Shown piece by piece: positions 47,330-57,577 of a stretch of 64,000 bases of DNA. The notes under the pieces were generated by a model. The model was given only the letters and a program-made list of their open reading frames with translations. It was not told the origin of the DNA and made no database searches. The DNA is from Pollutimonas sp963706785 (lineage in GTDB: Bacteria; Pseudomonadota; Gammaproteobacteria; Burkholderiales; Burkholderiaceae_B), in assembly GCA_963706785.1 (NCBI GenBank), contig CAVPNJ010000008.1, positions 152,129 to 216,128 on the forward strand, read 5' to 3'. Within the stretch, counting starts at the first letter, position 1. The number at the start of each line of letters is the position of its first letter. The position numbers and the translations under genes were made by a program.

Positions 47330-50300
47330 TCAATGTGCGACTGCGGCAGGTTTATCTGCAGCCTTGCCACGGCCGCCGGTATCGGGAGCGGCAGGCGGTG
47401 TAGCGATCTCCTTGATTTTGGGATCATCCCAGTTTCCATTTATACGATATTCGACCGTCATTGCCCTTGCCAGGGGCCCCTGTAATAACCACTGCGTTAG
47501 AAATGCGCCCACGCCCACAATGGGATTAATTGCAATCCCGGCGGCAATCGCGGCTCCGCTGACATCCAAGTTCGGCACCACCACCGCTTGCAGATCCAAC
47601 TTTTCGTTCATTAAATTTACATCGCCCCCCATCACGATGGTTGCTACGGGACCGACCACACGGTAGTCGCTGGTGCTCATGACACCGCGATCCAGATTCA
47701 GAGTGCCCCGAAATTTGTCGTAGGGGAACCCTTCTTTTGTGAGCCCTGCTGGATTGAAGTCCAGACGCGCGAGCCTCTGCATCGATTGCAATGAAATCAG
47801 TTCAAGCAGACGCGAAGAACGCGAATTCAGGTTGCTAAAACGACCCTTCTCGAGGTCAAATTCCACCTTTCCGTTTAGGTCCGATTTGCTGAAATCCCAC
47901 GGCATGTTTTGCCACTCGAAACGGCCACTAACACTGCCCTTGCCGCCCTTCATTAGATCCTTCATGTCAATCTGGTCCAAATATGCACCCAAATCAGTAA
48001 TTTGGGCGACGGCATCCAGGGTAAGTCCACGGTTTTTACCTTCGAGGCGCCACACTCCCGAACCGGCCAGGCTGGCCGAAGGACTTACCAACTTTAACTC
48101 CTCAAGCTTCCACAATTGGCCGCGAGCCTGGTTGATCCCGACAACGGACAGCTCACCAACTTCGCGTCCGTATAAGCGCAAGTTTTTTACTCGCAAGTTG
48201 ACCGCAGGAATATCCAGATCATCGTCAATTTGAAAACTGCTTTGTTCTGCATCGTCGCTTGCGGCTCCGTGGGTCCTGTCGCGTCCCAGCGCCAGGCGAT
48301 CGAAATTGGCATCGATGCGACCCGCAATTTTGCCCTTGGCCTCACGCCAGAACAAGGTTCCGGCGGTTTGCGACGAACTCACGTCGACTCGCCACTGCTC
48401 AATGCGGGGCTGGCGTGCCGTGAAAGTGAGTTCGTCAAGTCTCACGCCATACACGCGAGCCTCTCTGGATTGCAAGCGCAGTTGCCGGATATCCGGCAAT
48501 AATGGCCGTCCACGATTACCCCCCGTCTTAGTCAACGAGGTAGAAAACCCGGTGATCACCTGATCCCAGCTATCGACGTCAATGTTTGGATAACGGATAT
48601 CCAGATTGAGCCCTTCAGTCAGGAGTTCAGGCTTCTGATTGACGCCAATGGCCGCCGCATGAAAATAGGCACGGTTGTAGCGATTTTCGCCGTGCAAGAG
48701 CGTTGCATTAATTTCTTTGCCCAAGGCAATGGTCAAAGCCATGCTCCTCCCGTCGGAATGCCGCTGCCATTCTGCGTGCAGCGGCATTACTTCACTCGCC
48801 GACTTGCCCAGCGGGGCAGGAAATTTCAAGCCAAGCCCTACCAGGTTGGAATCCAGAGTCATGGACAACGTCCGGGCTTTGCTGCGTTGCAAAACCATCT
48901 TATAAGGCGCAACGCCCTGCAAACGCTTCATGCCTTCAAGATCGACAAATTCAGTCAACGCCTGTGCCGACGCACGGCCTTCGAGCTGCAAGCCTTTCAA
49001 ATTCGGCCCTATGCCACCACTCAAAGAGGCCGGTCCGCCGAGGAAAACTGCTTTTAACCCAGTAGTGCTCATTCCCGTATCCGTGAAATCGAGCACCCCG
49101 GAAACTTTGGTCAACAGCGGCACTTCCGGCGATAGGCGCAAGCTGCTACCTGCAAACCGGATAGCGCCTTTTACCGTTGTATCGTGGCTATTCAGCAAAG
49201 GAATGGTCAAGGCAAGCGGAACCTCCCAGTCGCCGTCCGCCGTGGCATCGTTGAATGTGCCATCGAGCATGCCGCCCAACGGCGTGTGTTTCATTAAGGC
49301 CAGGTAGGCCTCGGCTTTGGCGACGGTAAGGCCCTTTACACTAAGAACGGAGTCGTCCTCGATATTCGGAATATGGGCGGTAACGTCCTTCAATTGTATT
49401 GGAAGACCGGCGGTGGGCCACATCGATGCCCGTTCGGCCATCAACTGTAAATCGGCCCGCTGCAGCTCCACCCTACCCTGCATGTCTGTCAGGCGCGGCC
49501 ACCCTTTAACCTTGCCCTCATCGGGAAGATAATCAATAACACCGCCTGCAAATTTGCCGGAAACGCGGAAATTGCCCTGGGAAGGATCCTGAGCGAACGG
49601 GAAGTGCTCAAGGTCGCCATTCAACGTCACATCGACATCCTCGAGTTGACCATCCAGCAGCCCCTTTGCCATCCATTCACGGGCATCGAGGTTGACCATA
49701 TTCGGCATATAGTCGTCTATTGCCGTAATCAACGCATGCTTGAATCGACCCCGTATGTCTACAAGCCCAGTACTGCCGGATCCCCCTTGCTGCCAGCTAC
49801 CGGCAAAGGTGGCCTCCATATCCTTGTTGTGAAGATTCAACTGCGAGGCCTCTAGCCGGACGACAGAACCGGGTAACTTACTGACCGTGCCTTGGGCGCC
49901 GACCCCGTTGAAGTCAAGGGGATATTCGAAGATATCTTTATCACGCAGGTCGAGCTTCCTTGCCTGGAAGCGAAACTCGACAGCGGGCGATGCTGTCGAG
50001 TTTCGCTTCGGAGCCTCGGGAGACGGATCGGTTGCCGACATAAATATGTCTTGGAAACCGTCCCAGGGTCCCGCCATATACAAGCGCAAATACTCTGCCT
50101 GTATACGAGCCTGCTTGCCCAACCCCCAACGTCCGTGCTCGACGCTAACGTCGGAAGTAAGATGATCGGCTCGCCCGGCATTTAGCGTCAACCACCACTT
50201 TGCCGAGACTTCTCCGGACTCAAGTTGCTGAGGAAGGTCGGCCCACGGGCTCCAGCCCAAAGGACGCATCTTGTCCACGTGCGCGTACACAAGACCGGTA

Positions 50301-51007
50301 CCGTTTTCGAACGAGAACATCTTCGATTGCGACGTCGATGCTTGCTTGAAATTCCCTCGTACGTCTAGCGTCCGGCCTAATTCAGGCGGAAGAGTAGCGA
50401 CCAAAGAAAAGGCGTGATTCAATCCGCTATTATTTAGCGCTACGGTCACCGCTTTCAAAACCAATGGCGTAGTACCTCGCTTCTCATCTATCCAGCGTAT
50501 TCTGGCGTCGCGCACGACTATCTGTCGTTGGGTGGCAAGCCAAGTCATCACCTCGTCGGCCTGGCCGGTCTGTTGCTGCTCGAGGGAATCGACATCGAAG
50601 GACTGACCGGCTACCCACAACCGTTCCCGGCGGTCGCGCCGAACGCTGATATCGATATCACTCGCCTCCAGAGAGACAAATTGCGGGCTCTGCGAAAAAA
50701 GGCTTCTCCAGCTGAGCACAGCCTTAACCTGCGGTAGATTCATTACCTTGCGCTGACGCCTATCGGTAATGCTTACGTCGACGAGCGCCAGCCTTGGATG
50801 AAGTCCTTTCCAGTCGGCGGTTACTTTACCCAGTGTGATACTGGTTTTCGAAGCTGCAGACAATTGCTGCTCTATATATGGACGCCACTCATCAATATTG
50901 GGCAAGACCCAATAGCGTAGGCCCAAAAAAAGCCCTGCCAGCAAAAAATAGATAACTATTGCTGTCGTACAGAGCAGCTTCAGGAATGCGAAAGAGATTC
51001 GAAACAC
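47330..51007 (-). CDS. yhdP: YhdP-family AsmA-like envelope protein
   Basis: 1225 residues: one N-terminal membrane segment (residues ~10-32) and a very long periplasmic part of the AsmA/DUF3971 type, which forms an extended beta bridge. In E. coli YhdP, with TamB and YdbH, carries phospholipids to the outer membrane. The C-terminal region GDVNLMNEKLDLQAVVVPNLD and GVGAFLTQWLLQGPLA is typical of the family. Ends in a Lys/Ala tail. It is divergent from glnE, a conserved betaproteobacterial neighbour pair. Confidence 0.92.
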   Translation of the reverse strand: MFRISFAFLKLLCTTAIVIYFLLAGLFLGLRYWVLPNIDEWRPYIEQQLSAASKTSITLGKVTADWKGLHPRLALVDVSITDRRQRKVMNLPQVKAVLSWRSLFSQSPQFVSLEASDIDISVRRDRRERLWVAGQSFDVDSLEQQQTGQADEVMTWLATQRQIVVRDARIRWIDEKRGTTPLVLKAVTVALNNSGLNHAFSLVATLPPELGRTLDVRGNFKQASTSQSKMFSFENGTGLVYAHVDKMRPLGWSPWADLPQQLESGEVSAKWWLTLNAGRADHLTSDVSVEHGRWGLGKQARIQAEYLRLYMAGPWDGFQDIFMSATDPSPEAPKRNSTASPAVEFRFQARKLDLRDKDIFEYPLDFNGVGAQGTVSKLPGSVVRLEASQLNLHNKDMEATFAGSWQQGGSGSTGLVDIRGRFKHALITAIDDYMPNMVNLDAREWMAKGLLDGQLEDVDVTLNGDLEHFPFAQDPSQGNFRVSGKFAGGVIDYLPDEGKVKGWPRLTDMQGRVELQRADLQLMAERASMWPTAGLPIQLKDVTAHIPNIEDDSVLSVKGLTVAKAEAYLALMKHTPLGGMLDGTFNDATADGDWEVPLALTIPLLNSHDTTVKGAIRFAGSSLRLSPEVPLLTKVSGVLDFTDTGMSTTGLKAVFLGGPASLSGGIGPNLKGLQLEGRASAQALTEFVDLEGMKRLQGVAPYKMVLQRSKARTLSMTLDSNLVGLGLKFPAPLGKSASEVMPLHAEWQRHSDGRSMALTIALGKEINATLLHGENRYNRAYFHAAAIGVNQKPELLTEGLNLDIRYPNIDVDSWDQVITGFSTSLTKTGGNRGRPLLPDIRQLRLQSREARVYGVRLDELTFTARQPRIEQWRVDVSSSQTAGTLFWREAKGKIAGRIDANFDRLALGRDRTHGAASDDAEQSSFQIDDDLDIPAVNLRVKNLRLYGREVGELSVVGINQARGQLWKLEELKLVSPSASLAGSGVWRLEGKNRGLTLDAVAQITDLGAYLDQIDMKDLMKGGKGSVSGRFEWQNMPWDFSKSDLNGKVEFDLEKGRFSNLNSRSSRLLELISLQSMQRLARLDFNPAGLTKEGFPYDKFRGTLNLDRGVMSTSDYRVVGPVATIVMGGDVNLMNEKLDLQAVVVPNLDVSGAAIAAGIAINPIVGVGAFLTQWLLQGPLARAMTVEYRINGNWDDPKIKEIATPPAAPDTGGRGKAADKPAAVAH

Positions 51008-51164
51008 AGATTGAGTTAGCCAGAACAGTAAAAATTGCAGTATCTTCTCGGGGGGCGGACTGAATAAGTCAGGCGTCGCATTATTCAGCTAATCTTGGGT
51101 CTTGTACCCGGTTTTTCGCTTTTCGTCTTCCTGTTTGAAGCCTTGGTCCTTTCTAGTAAGCCAT

Positions 51165-53942
51165 ATGTCCTCAGCCATTATATTAGAGCCCGCCCTACGC
51201 TGGTCTGGCGCCTTGCGCCGCAAGCTTGTAGCCAACGTTACGTTCGAAACCTGGTTGGCTGATGCCGCCTCGCAGGCGGTTACACGTCAAAGCATTCATC
51301 TATGGTTCAACGAACTCCGCCAAGACGATTCTGACGCCCCACTTTCTATACCGGACGTACGTCGCGTCCTGCGGAAATTGCGATCCCGGGTTTTCTATAC
51401 CTTAATGGTCCGTGATATCAACGGGGTAGCCCCGTTACCGGAAGTGATAGCTGCCATGTCCGCCCTGGCGGATCTTGCCGTAGCTCAAGCTTACAAAAGC
51501 GTTGCCGTCAACCTCGCTGAAATCCATGGCGTGCCTATCGACCACAATACGGGCCGGCCCCAAGAGCTTCTGATATTAGGCATGGGCAAACTAGGGGGAA
51601 AAGAGCTGAACGTATCGTCGGATATAGATTTGATCCTACTGTACGGCGAAGAAGGAGAAACGACGGGTAAGCGAAAAATCAGCCACCACGAGTTCTATGG
51701 CCGGGTTACACAACGCATGATGCCGGTGCTCTCGGAAATGGACGCCGATGGCCAGGTTTTCCGAACTGACTTGCGATTGCGCCCAGACGGAGATTCCGGC
51801 CCTCTGGCCTGGAGCCTGGACGCACTGGAAAGCTATCTCGTGACCCAGGGTCGAGAATGGGAACGCTATGCCTGGCTGAAGAGCCGAGTCATTCCGTGCC
51901 AGGCGTTTCCCAACAGTGATTCAAGCAGCCAACTGGAACAGCTGGAAACGTTACGCACCCCTTTTGTTTATCGAAAGTATTTCGACTTTGACGCCCTTGC
52001 AGCTTTGCGAGCCTTGCGCGAACGCATCCGTCAAGACTGGCAGCGCCGCGCTATGGCCCGCACCGGCGTCGATACCATTCACAATATCAAGCTTGGGGAC
52101 GGGGGCATACGCGAGATCGAATTTGTCGTGCAGCTGAGTCAACTGATACGGGGCGGGCGCATGCCCTCGTTGCAACAACGCGCCCTGCTTTCCGCCTTGT
52201 ACAAGCAAAAACAGGCAGGCGTAATCGCCACTGACGTAGCCGATAACCTGGAGACGGCTTATTGTTTCCTCCGGCGTGTCGAACATTTGCTGCAGTATCG
52301 GGAAGACGAACAGACTCACCTGCTGCCGCGCGATGACGACCTGCGCATTGGGCTGGCGCATGCGATGGGCATGACGCTGACCGATTTTGAAGCGCGACTG
52401 GCGTCGCACCGCGCTTTTGTCGAAAAAACCTTTAGAAATGCATTCCGGATTGCCGGCATGGGGGGCGATGAGGACAATGCCTCTTCCGAAACTGATGATG
52501 AAGCGGACGCTTCTTACACATTGGTTGAGCACATCAAACTACATCTTGGCGACAAGGCCCCTGCTATTTGCCACAGGGTGGATGCGCTGCTCGATAGTCA
52601 CCGCGTTCGGAGTTTGCCACAAACCAGCCGCAGGCGCGTTGAAACTTTACTTCCCGCCATCGTCAGCATAGCTGCCACCACTGAACATCCCGACCAGACT
52701 GCCATCCGGCTCCTGACCCTGGTAGAGAATATAGCGCAGCGAAGTGCGTATCTGGCATTGCTGGCGGAATATCCCGATACCTTGGCGCGCGTCTCGCGTA
52801 TTGTCAGCGCCAGCCCATGGGCCTCTCAGTACTTAAGCCGCTTTCCGCTGCTGCTGGATAGTCTGATCGAGTGGCACTCGTTGATGGAACCGCCTGATTT
52901 CGGACAAATCGCGCAACAACTGCATAGCGAACTTGATGCCTGCATACTGCCCGACGGGCAGCCAGACGTCGAGCAGCAGATGAATATCATGCGTGACACC
53001 CAACATCAAATCACCTTCCAGCTGCTCGCTCAAGACCTGGAAGGTGTATTGACAGTTGAACATCTGGCGGACCGCCTTTCGGCTCTGGCCGATATGCTGC
53101 TGACCGAAACGATCCATCGGGTGTGGCCGCTGGTGCAAGGCAAGAATAAACGCGTTGACCTCGCTCCGCCGCGCTTTGCCATCATCGCTTATGGCAAACT
53201 CGGAGGCAAGGAAATCGGTTATGCCTCGGACCTCGATCTCGTGTTTCTTTATGACGACCCGAACGACGACGAGGCAAGCGAAATCTATGCCAAGCTGGGG
53301 CGGCGAATGTCTTCTTGGTTATCCACCATGACGTCGTCGGGACGCCTGTATGAGATTGACCTGCGCTTGCGCCCAGACGGCGACGCCGGTCTATTGGCCG
53401 TATCAGTCGACGCCTTCGCTCAATACCAGACCACTCATGCGTGGTCCTGGGAGCATCAGGCCATCACACGGGCCCGGTTTGTGGCAGGCGACGTCGAAAT
53501 CGGAAACCGCTTCGAGAAAATTCGGCAGCAAGTCCTGTTACTGCCACGCGATCCCAAAGCCTTTAAAGACGAAGTAAGAAGCATGCGGGAAAGAATCAGT
53601 GCCGGACATCCCAACCGTACGCCGGACTTTGACCTAAAGCATGACCGCGGTGGCATGGTGGACGTAGAATTTGTGACACAGTACCTTGTTCTGTGTCACG
53701 CTCGTCAGTTCCCGGTATTGCTGGGTAACTTTGGCAATATTGCGCTGTTGCGGCTGGCCTCGGAGGCCGGTTTGATACCCGCCGACCTCGCATCCAGAGT
53801 CGGAAATGCCTATCGCGAGCTCCGTAAACGACAACATGCCTTGCGACTTGAAGGTGCAGAAAAGGCGCGGGTGCCTAGCGACCAGTTAGTTCCCGAACGG
53901 GCTGCCGTCCGGGAACTTTGGAATACAGTGATAGGCGACTAA
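51165..53942 (+). CDS. glnE: Bifunctional glutamine synthetase adenylyltransferase/deadenylase GlnE
   Basis: Adds AMP to glutamine synthetase to switch it off and removes it again by phosphorolysis, under PII control. 925 residues with two nucleotidyltransferase domains: the N-terminal removing domain with GMGKLGGKELNVSSDIDLI, and the C-terminal transferase domain with AYGKLGGKEIGYASDLDLVF. Start at 51165 (MSSAIILEPALRWSG). With gdhA nearby it gives this window two nitrogen-assimilation genes, though in separate units. Confidence 0.96.
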   Translation: MSSAIILEPALRWSGALRRKLVANVTFETWLADAASQAVTRQSIHLWFNELRQDDSDAPLSIPDVRRVLRKLRSRVFYTLMVRDINGVAPLPEVIAAMSALADLAVAQAYKSVAVNLAEIHGVPIDHNTGRPQELLILGMGKLGGKELNVSSDIDLILLYGEEGETTGKRKISHHEFYGRVTQRMMPVLSEMDADGQVFRTDLRLRPDGDSGPLAWSLDALESYLVTQGREWERYAWLKSRVIPCQAFPNSDSSSQLEQLETLRTPFVYRKYFDFDALAALRALRERIRQDWQRRAMARTGVDTIHNIKLGDGGIREIEFVVQLSQLIRGGRMPSLQQRALLSALYKQKQAGVIATDVADNLETAYCFLRRVEHLLQYREDEQTHLLPRDDDLRIGLAHAMGMTLTDFEARLASHRAFVEKTFRNAFRIAGMGGDEDNASSETDDEADASYTLVEHIKLHLGDKAPAICHRVDALLDSHRVRSLPQTSRRRVETLLPAIVSIAATTEHPDQTAIRLLTLVENIAQRSAYLALLAEYPDTLARVSRIVSASPWASQYLSRFPLLLDSLIEWHSLMEPPDFGQIAQQLHSELDACILPDGQPDVEQQMNIMRDTQHQITFQLLAQDLEGVLTVEHLADRLSALADMLLTETIHRVWPLVQGKNKRVDLAPPRFAIIAYGKLGGKEIGYASDLDLVFLYDDPNDDEASEIYAKLGRRMSSWLSTMTSSGRLYEIDLRLRPDGDAGLLAVSVDAFAQYQTTHAWSWEHQAITRARFVAGDVEIGNRFEKIRQQVLLLPRDPKAFKDEVRSMRERISAGHPNRTPDFDLKHDRGGMVDVEFVTQYLVLCHARQFPVLLGNFGNIALLRLASEAGLIPADLASRVGNAYRELRKRQHALRLEGAEKARVPSDQLVPERAAVRELWNTVIGD

Positions 53943-53995
53943 AATAGGACCAATTACTTTTTTTCTGTGCGCGCCACGTTGCGCGCTCTGTAGCC

Positions 53996-54694
53996 ATGAC
54001 CGATTTCGAACGCCCCAAACTCGTCCTGCCCGACAATCGCAAAAAAGTACTTTTGCACTCTTGTTGCGCACCTTGCTCAGGCGAGGTCATGGAAGCCATG
54101 ACCGCGTCGGGCATCGACTATGCGATTTATTTTTACAACCCCAACATCCACCCCGACCGTGAGTACGAAATACGCAAAAACGAAAATATTCGTTTTGCCG
54201 AGGAACACAATATTGAATTCATCGACGCCGATTACGACCGCGACAACTGGTTCGAGCGTGTAAAGGGCCTGGAAGACGAGCCCGAGCGCGGAGCCCGCTG
54301 CACTGCCTGCTTCGATATGCGTTTTGAGCGTACCGCCTTGTATGCCCACGAGCACGGATTCGACACCATAAGCAGCTCTTTGGGCATATCCCGCTGGAAG
54401 GACATGAACCAGATCAACGGCTGCGGCGAACGGGCTGCCGCACGTTATCCCGAACTTATCTACTGGACCTATAACTGGCGCAAGGGCGGCGGCTCCGCGC
54501 GCATGATCGAAATCAGTAAGCGCGAAGAGTTCTATCAGCAGGAATATTGTGGCTGCGTATATTCCTTGCGCGACACTAACCGGCATCGCCGTGCACAGGG
54601 CCGCGACCGCGTCAAAATAGGCATAAAATTCTACGGCAAAGACGAGCTTCAGTTAAGTCCACCGCCGGGCGAACTACCAAACAAACAGGATTAA
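53996..54694 (+). CDS. queH: Epoxyqueuosine reductase QueH
   Basis: Last step of queuosine tRNA modification, reducing epoxyqueuosine; QueH is the non-homologous alternative to the cobalamin enzyme QueG. 232 residues with conserved cysteines: HSCCAPCSGEV near residues 21-31, RCTACFDMR, and EYCGCVYS, which ligate Fe-S and metal sites. ATG at 53996. It follows glnE by 53 bases; no other queuosine genes are adjacent. Confidence 0.9.
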   Translation: MTDFERPKLVLPDNRKKVLLHSCCAPCSGEVMEAMTASGIDYAIYFYNPNIHPDREYEIRKNENIRFAEEHNIEFIDADYDRDNWFERVKGLEDEPERGARCTACFDMRFERTALYAHEHGFDTISSSLGISRWKDMNQINGCGERAAARYPELIYWTYNWRKGGGSARMIEISKREEFYQQEYCGCVYSLRDTNRHRRAQGRDRVKIGIKFYGKDELQLSPPPGELPNKQD

Positions 54695-54724
54695 TGCCAA
54701 CTGCATCGGCTCGCACAAAAAAAC

Positions 54725-54759
54725 AGTCGCCGTGCTGACACTTTCAGCGTACGGCGACT
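54725..54759. terminator. Bidirectional terminator between queH and clpB
   Basis: Imperfect stem with outer AGTCGCCGT / ACGGCGACT arms and inner GCTGA / TCAGC. A-rich bases (seven A) precede it and TCTTTCT follows, so it can act on both strands between convergent genes. Confidence 0.8.
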
Positions 54760-54769
54760 CTTTCTAACC

Positions 54770-54806
54770 GGCCGCAATTGATATCGGTTGCGATAGCGGC
54801 CTTTTT
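54770..54806 (+). terminator. Second hairpin with T run after queH
   Basis: GGCCGC at 54770-54775 pairs with GCGGCC at 54796-54801, with an inner CAATTG..CGGTTG pairing, followed by five T. Just upstream of the clpB stop; acts on the plus strand as a back-up terminator. Confidence 0.65.
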
Positions 54807-54811
54807 ACCAA

Positions 54812-57406
54812 TTACTGCAGGGTCCTCGAGAAGACAAACTTATCATCCTGCCAATCAACCGGCACGACGTCATTGGGCCCGAACTTGCCTTCCAATATCA
54901 GGCGTGCAATCGGGTTCTCGAGATTTTGCTGAATGGCGCGCTTAAGCGGGCGCGCCCCAAACACCGGATCAAAACCTGTCAGGGCCAACTGGGCCAGGGC
55001 AGCGTCAGACACCTCGAGGCGCATATCTTGCTGCGCCATGCGTTGGGCCAACCGTTGCACCTGTATGCGAGCGATCGCCTCGATATGTTTCGTTTCCAGG
55101 GCGTGGAATACGACGACTTCGTCGATCCGATTCAGGAATTCTGGTCGGAAGGCTGTTTTCAGTTCGTCCCAGACCACCGCTTTGATGACGTCGTAGGGCT
55201 GACCCGCCATAGTCTGGATATGCTGCGAGCCAAGGTTGGACGTCATGATGACCACTGTATTGCGGAAGTCTACTGTACGGCCCTGACCGTCTGTCAGACG
55301 GCCATCGTCCAGCACCTGCAGCAGCACATTAAAGACATCAGGATGCGCCTTCTCAACTTCGTCCAGCAGGATTACGCTATAGGGCTTGCGGCGCACCGCT
55401 TCGGTCAGGTAACCGCCCTCTTCGTAGCCCACGTAACCCGGGGGGGCACCGATCAAACGCGAGACCGAATGCTTTTCCATGAATTCACTCATGTCAATGC
55501 GTATCATGTGGTCGTCCGAGTCGAACAGGAAACTGGCCAGCGCCTTGCTGAGCTCGGTTTTCCCGACACCGGTCGGACCCAAAAACAAAAAGGAACCATA
55601 AGGGCGGGATGGGTCGGATAAGCCAGCCCGTGAACGGCGTATGGCATCGGCAACCAGACTTACGGCTTCCTCTTGGCCAACGATCCGCTGGTGCAGGAAA
55701 TCTTCCATCCCCAGCAGTTTTGCGCGCTCGCCTTGCATCATCTTGGAAACCGGAATACCGGTCGCCCGTGAGACGACCTCAGCAATTTCCTCGGCTCCGA
55801 CCTGAGTCCGCAGTAAGCGCGGCCGATCATTTTCGGCGGCAGCCTGCTGTCCAGCCTCAGCCGTCTCCAAGCGTCCCTCGAGCTCGGGAAGCTTTCCGTA
55901 TTGCAGCTCGGCCAACTTATCGAACTGGCCCTTACGCTGAAGTTCGGCCATTTCCGAACGGACGTGTTCGATTTCCTCTTTAATAGCTTGTGATCCTTGA
56001 ACCGCAGCCTTTTCGGATTTCCAGATTTCTTCGTAGTCGTTGTACTCTCGCTGCAATTCGACCAATTCGGCTTCGATGGCTTTGAGACGGCGCTGCGAAC
56101 CTTCGTCAGAGTCCTTGTTGACCGCTTCGCGCTCGATTTTCAGCTGAATAATGCGTCTGTCCAGCTTGTCCATTACCTCGGGCTTGGAGTCAATTTCCAT
56201 GCGTATACGGGCGGCAGCCTCATCAATGAGGTCAATTGCCTTGTCCGGCAAGAAACGGTCGGTAATATAACGGTTGGACAGTTCCGCGGCTGCCACAATG
56301 GCCGGGTCGGTAATGGCCACCCCATGATGCAGCTCGTAGCGTTCCTGAAGGCCGCGCAAAATGGCGATAGTCGATTCGACATTCGGCTCGTTCACCAAGA
56401 CTTTCTGGAAACGGCGCTCCAGCGCCGCGTCTTTCTCAATATATTTTCGGTATTCGTCGAGTGTCGTTGCCCCTATGCAATGCAACTCACCCCGCGAAAG
56501 TGCCGGTTTAAGCATATTGCCGGCGTCCATTGCGCCTTCTGCTTTGCCTGCACCCACCATAGTGTGAAGCTCATCAATGAATACGATGGTTTTGCCTTCG
56601 TCTTGCGAAAGCTCCTTGAGCACCGCTTTAAGCCGTTCTTCGAATTCACCCCGATACTTGGCGCCAGCAAGCAAGGCTGCAAGATCGAGTGACAAGACGC
56701 GTTTGCCTTTAAGCGTCTCAGGCACCTCATTATTCACAATGCGCTGCGCCAGACCTTCGACGATAGCCGTTTTACCGACCCCTGGTTCGCCGATAAGAAC
56801 GGGATTATTCTTGGTACGGCGTTGCAGGATCTGAATGGAACGCCGAATTTCATCGTCTCGGCCAATCACCGGGTCGAGCTTCCCGAGTCGGGCTCGTTCA
56901 GTAAGGTCGATCGTGTACTTGGACAAGGCTTCGCGGTTGGATTCGCCTTCCGAGTCAGATACCGCTGCACCACCTCGCACCGCGTCAATAGCGGCCTCCA
57001 GCGCTTTACGCTGCAGTCCGGCCTCGCGCAGAATCCGACCCGTTTCACTCTTGTCGTCGGCCAGCGCCAGCAGAAAAAGCTCGCTCGCTATGTAGCTGTC
57101 ACCGCGGTTAGCGGCCTCTTTGTCGGTACGGGCGAATATCGCCTGTAGGTCGCGGCTGACCTGCACATTGCCCTCGGAACCTTTGACTTGTGGAAGGCTC
57201 TCTATCTGGGAGTTAAGCGCCGGCCCCAGGCGATTGACCGCCACGCCAGCGCGGGCCAGCAGGCTGCCAGCGCCGCTATCGGCATCAGCGAGAAGCGCTG
57301 CCAATACGTGAGCCGGTTCAATATAAGGATTATCATGCTTCACGGCAAGGCTTTGCGCATCGGCAATAGCTTGCTGGAATTTTGTAGTTAATTTGTCGAA
57401 TCGCAT
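54812..57406 (-). CDS. clpB: Protein disaggregase ClpB
   Basis: Hexameric AAA+ chaperone that, with DnaK, rescues aggregated proteins. 864 residues: N-domain repeats (MRFDKLTTKFQQAIADAQSLA), first AAA+ with GEPGVGKTAIVEG and VIFIDELHTMVGAG, the long M-domain coiled coil (~residues 400-530), second AAA+ with GPTGVGKTELSKALA and VILLDEVEKAHPDV, and the sensor-2 region GARPLKRAI. No LGF/IGL loop for ClpP is expected in ClpB. A heat-shock-like promoter lies upstream. Confidence 0.97.
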   Translation of the reverse strand: MRFDKLTTKFQQAIADAQSLAVKHDNPYIEPAHVLAALLADADSGAGSLLARAGVAVNRLGPALNSQIESLPQVKGSEGNVQVSRDLQAIFARTDKEAANRGDSYIASELFLLALADDKSETGRILREAGLQRKALEAAIDAVRGGAAVSDSEGESNREALSKYTIDLTERARLGKLDPVIGRDDEIRRSIQILQRRTKNNPVLIGEPGVGKTAIVEGLAQRIVNNEVPETLKGKRVLSLDLAALLAGAKYRGEFEERLKAVLKELSQDEGKTIVFIDELHTMVGAGKAEGAMDAGNMLKPALSRGELHCIGATTLDEYRKYIEKDAALERRFQKVLVNEPNVESTIAILRGLQERYELHHGVAITDPAIVAAAELSNRYITDRFLPDKAIDLIDEAAARIRMEIDSKPEVMDKLDRRIIQLKIEREAVNKDSDEGSQRRLKAIEAELVELQREYNDYEEIWKSEKAAVQGSQAIKEEIEHVRSEMAELQRKGQFDKLAELQYGKLPELEGRLETAEAGQQAAAENDRPRLLRTQVGAEEIAEVVSRATGIPVSKMMQGERAKLLGMEDFLHQRIVGQEEAVSLVADAIRRSRAGLSDPSRPYGSFLFLGPTGVGKTELSKALASFLFDSDDHMIRIDMSEFMEKHSVSRLIGAPPGYVGYEEGGYLTEAVRRKPYSVILLDEVEKAHPDVFNVLLQVLDDGRLTDGQGRTVDFRNTVVIMTSNLGSQHIQTMAGQPYDVIKAVVWDELKTAFRPEFLNRIDEVVVFHALETKHIEAIARIQVQRLAQRMAQQDMRLEVSDAALAQLALTGFDPVFGARPLKRAIQQNLENPIARLILEGKFGPNDVVPVDWQDDKFVFSRTLQ

Positions 57407-57450
57407 AATCGTTTCACAAGAAAGAGAGCAAGTTCGCTCGAATGATAGAT

Positions 57451-57478
57451 ATGTGCGGTCACAACGAAAGATTTCAAG
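57451..57478 (-). promoter_or_regulatory. Putative sigma-32 promoter of clpB
   Basis: On the minus strand CTTGAAA (57478-57472) is followed after 13 bases by CCGCACAT (57458-57451), close to the heat-shock pattern CTTGAAA-N(13-15)-CCCCATNT. It ends ~45 bases before the clpB ATG. The -35 match is perfect, the -10 has mismatches. Confidence 0.65.
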
Positions 57479-57545
57479 GGAACAGGGGCGATTAGCTCGC
57501 CCTGCGAAGCCCCTTGTTTACACACCGTCTAAACTGTTAAGCTGA

Positions 57546-57562
57546 CAGAATTCTGGTATAGC
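57546..57562 (+). promoter_or_regulatory. Possible mazEF promoter with operator-like palindrome
   Basis: A perfect 10-base palindrome CAGAATTCTG (57546-57555) lies immediately before a -10-like TATAGC (57557-57562), and AAGGAG (57566-57571) precedes the mazE ATG by six bases. Antitoxins of this family usually bind palindromes over their own promoter; the -35 box is weak. Confidence 0.4.
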
Positions 57563-57577
57563 CCTAAGGAGCAGGCC

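Noticed and set aside
57486..57502. Small hairpin GGGCGA-TTAGC-TCGCCC between clpB and mazE
   Set aside because: Only a six-base stem with no T run; too weak to call as a terminator or operator.
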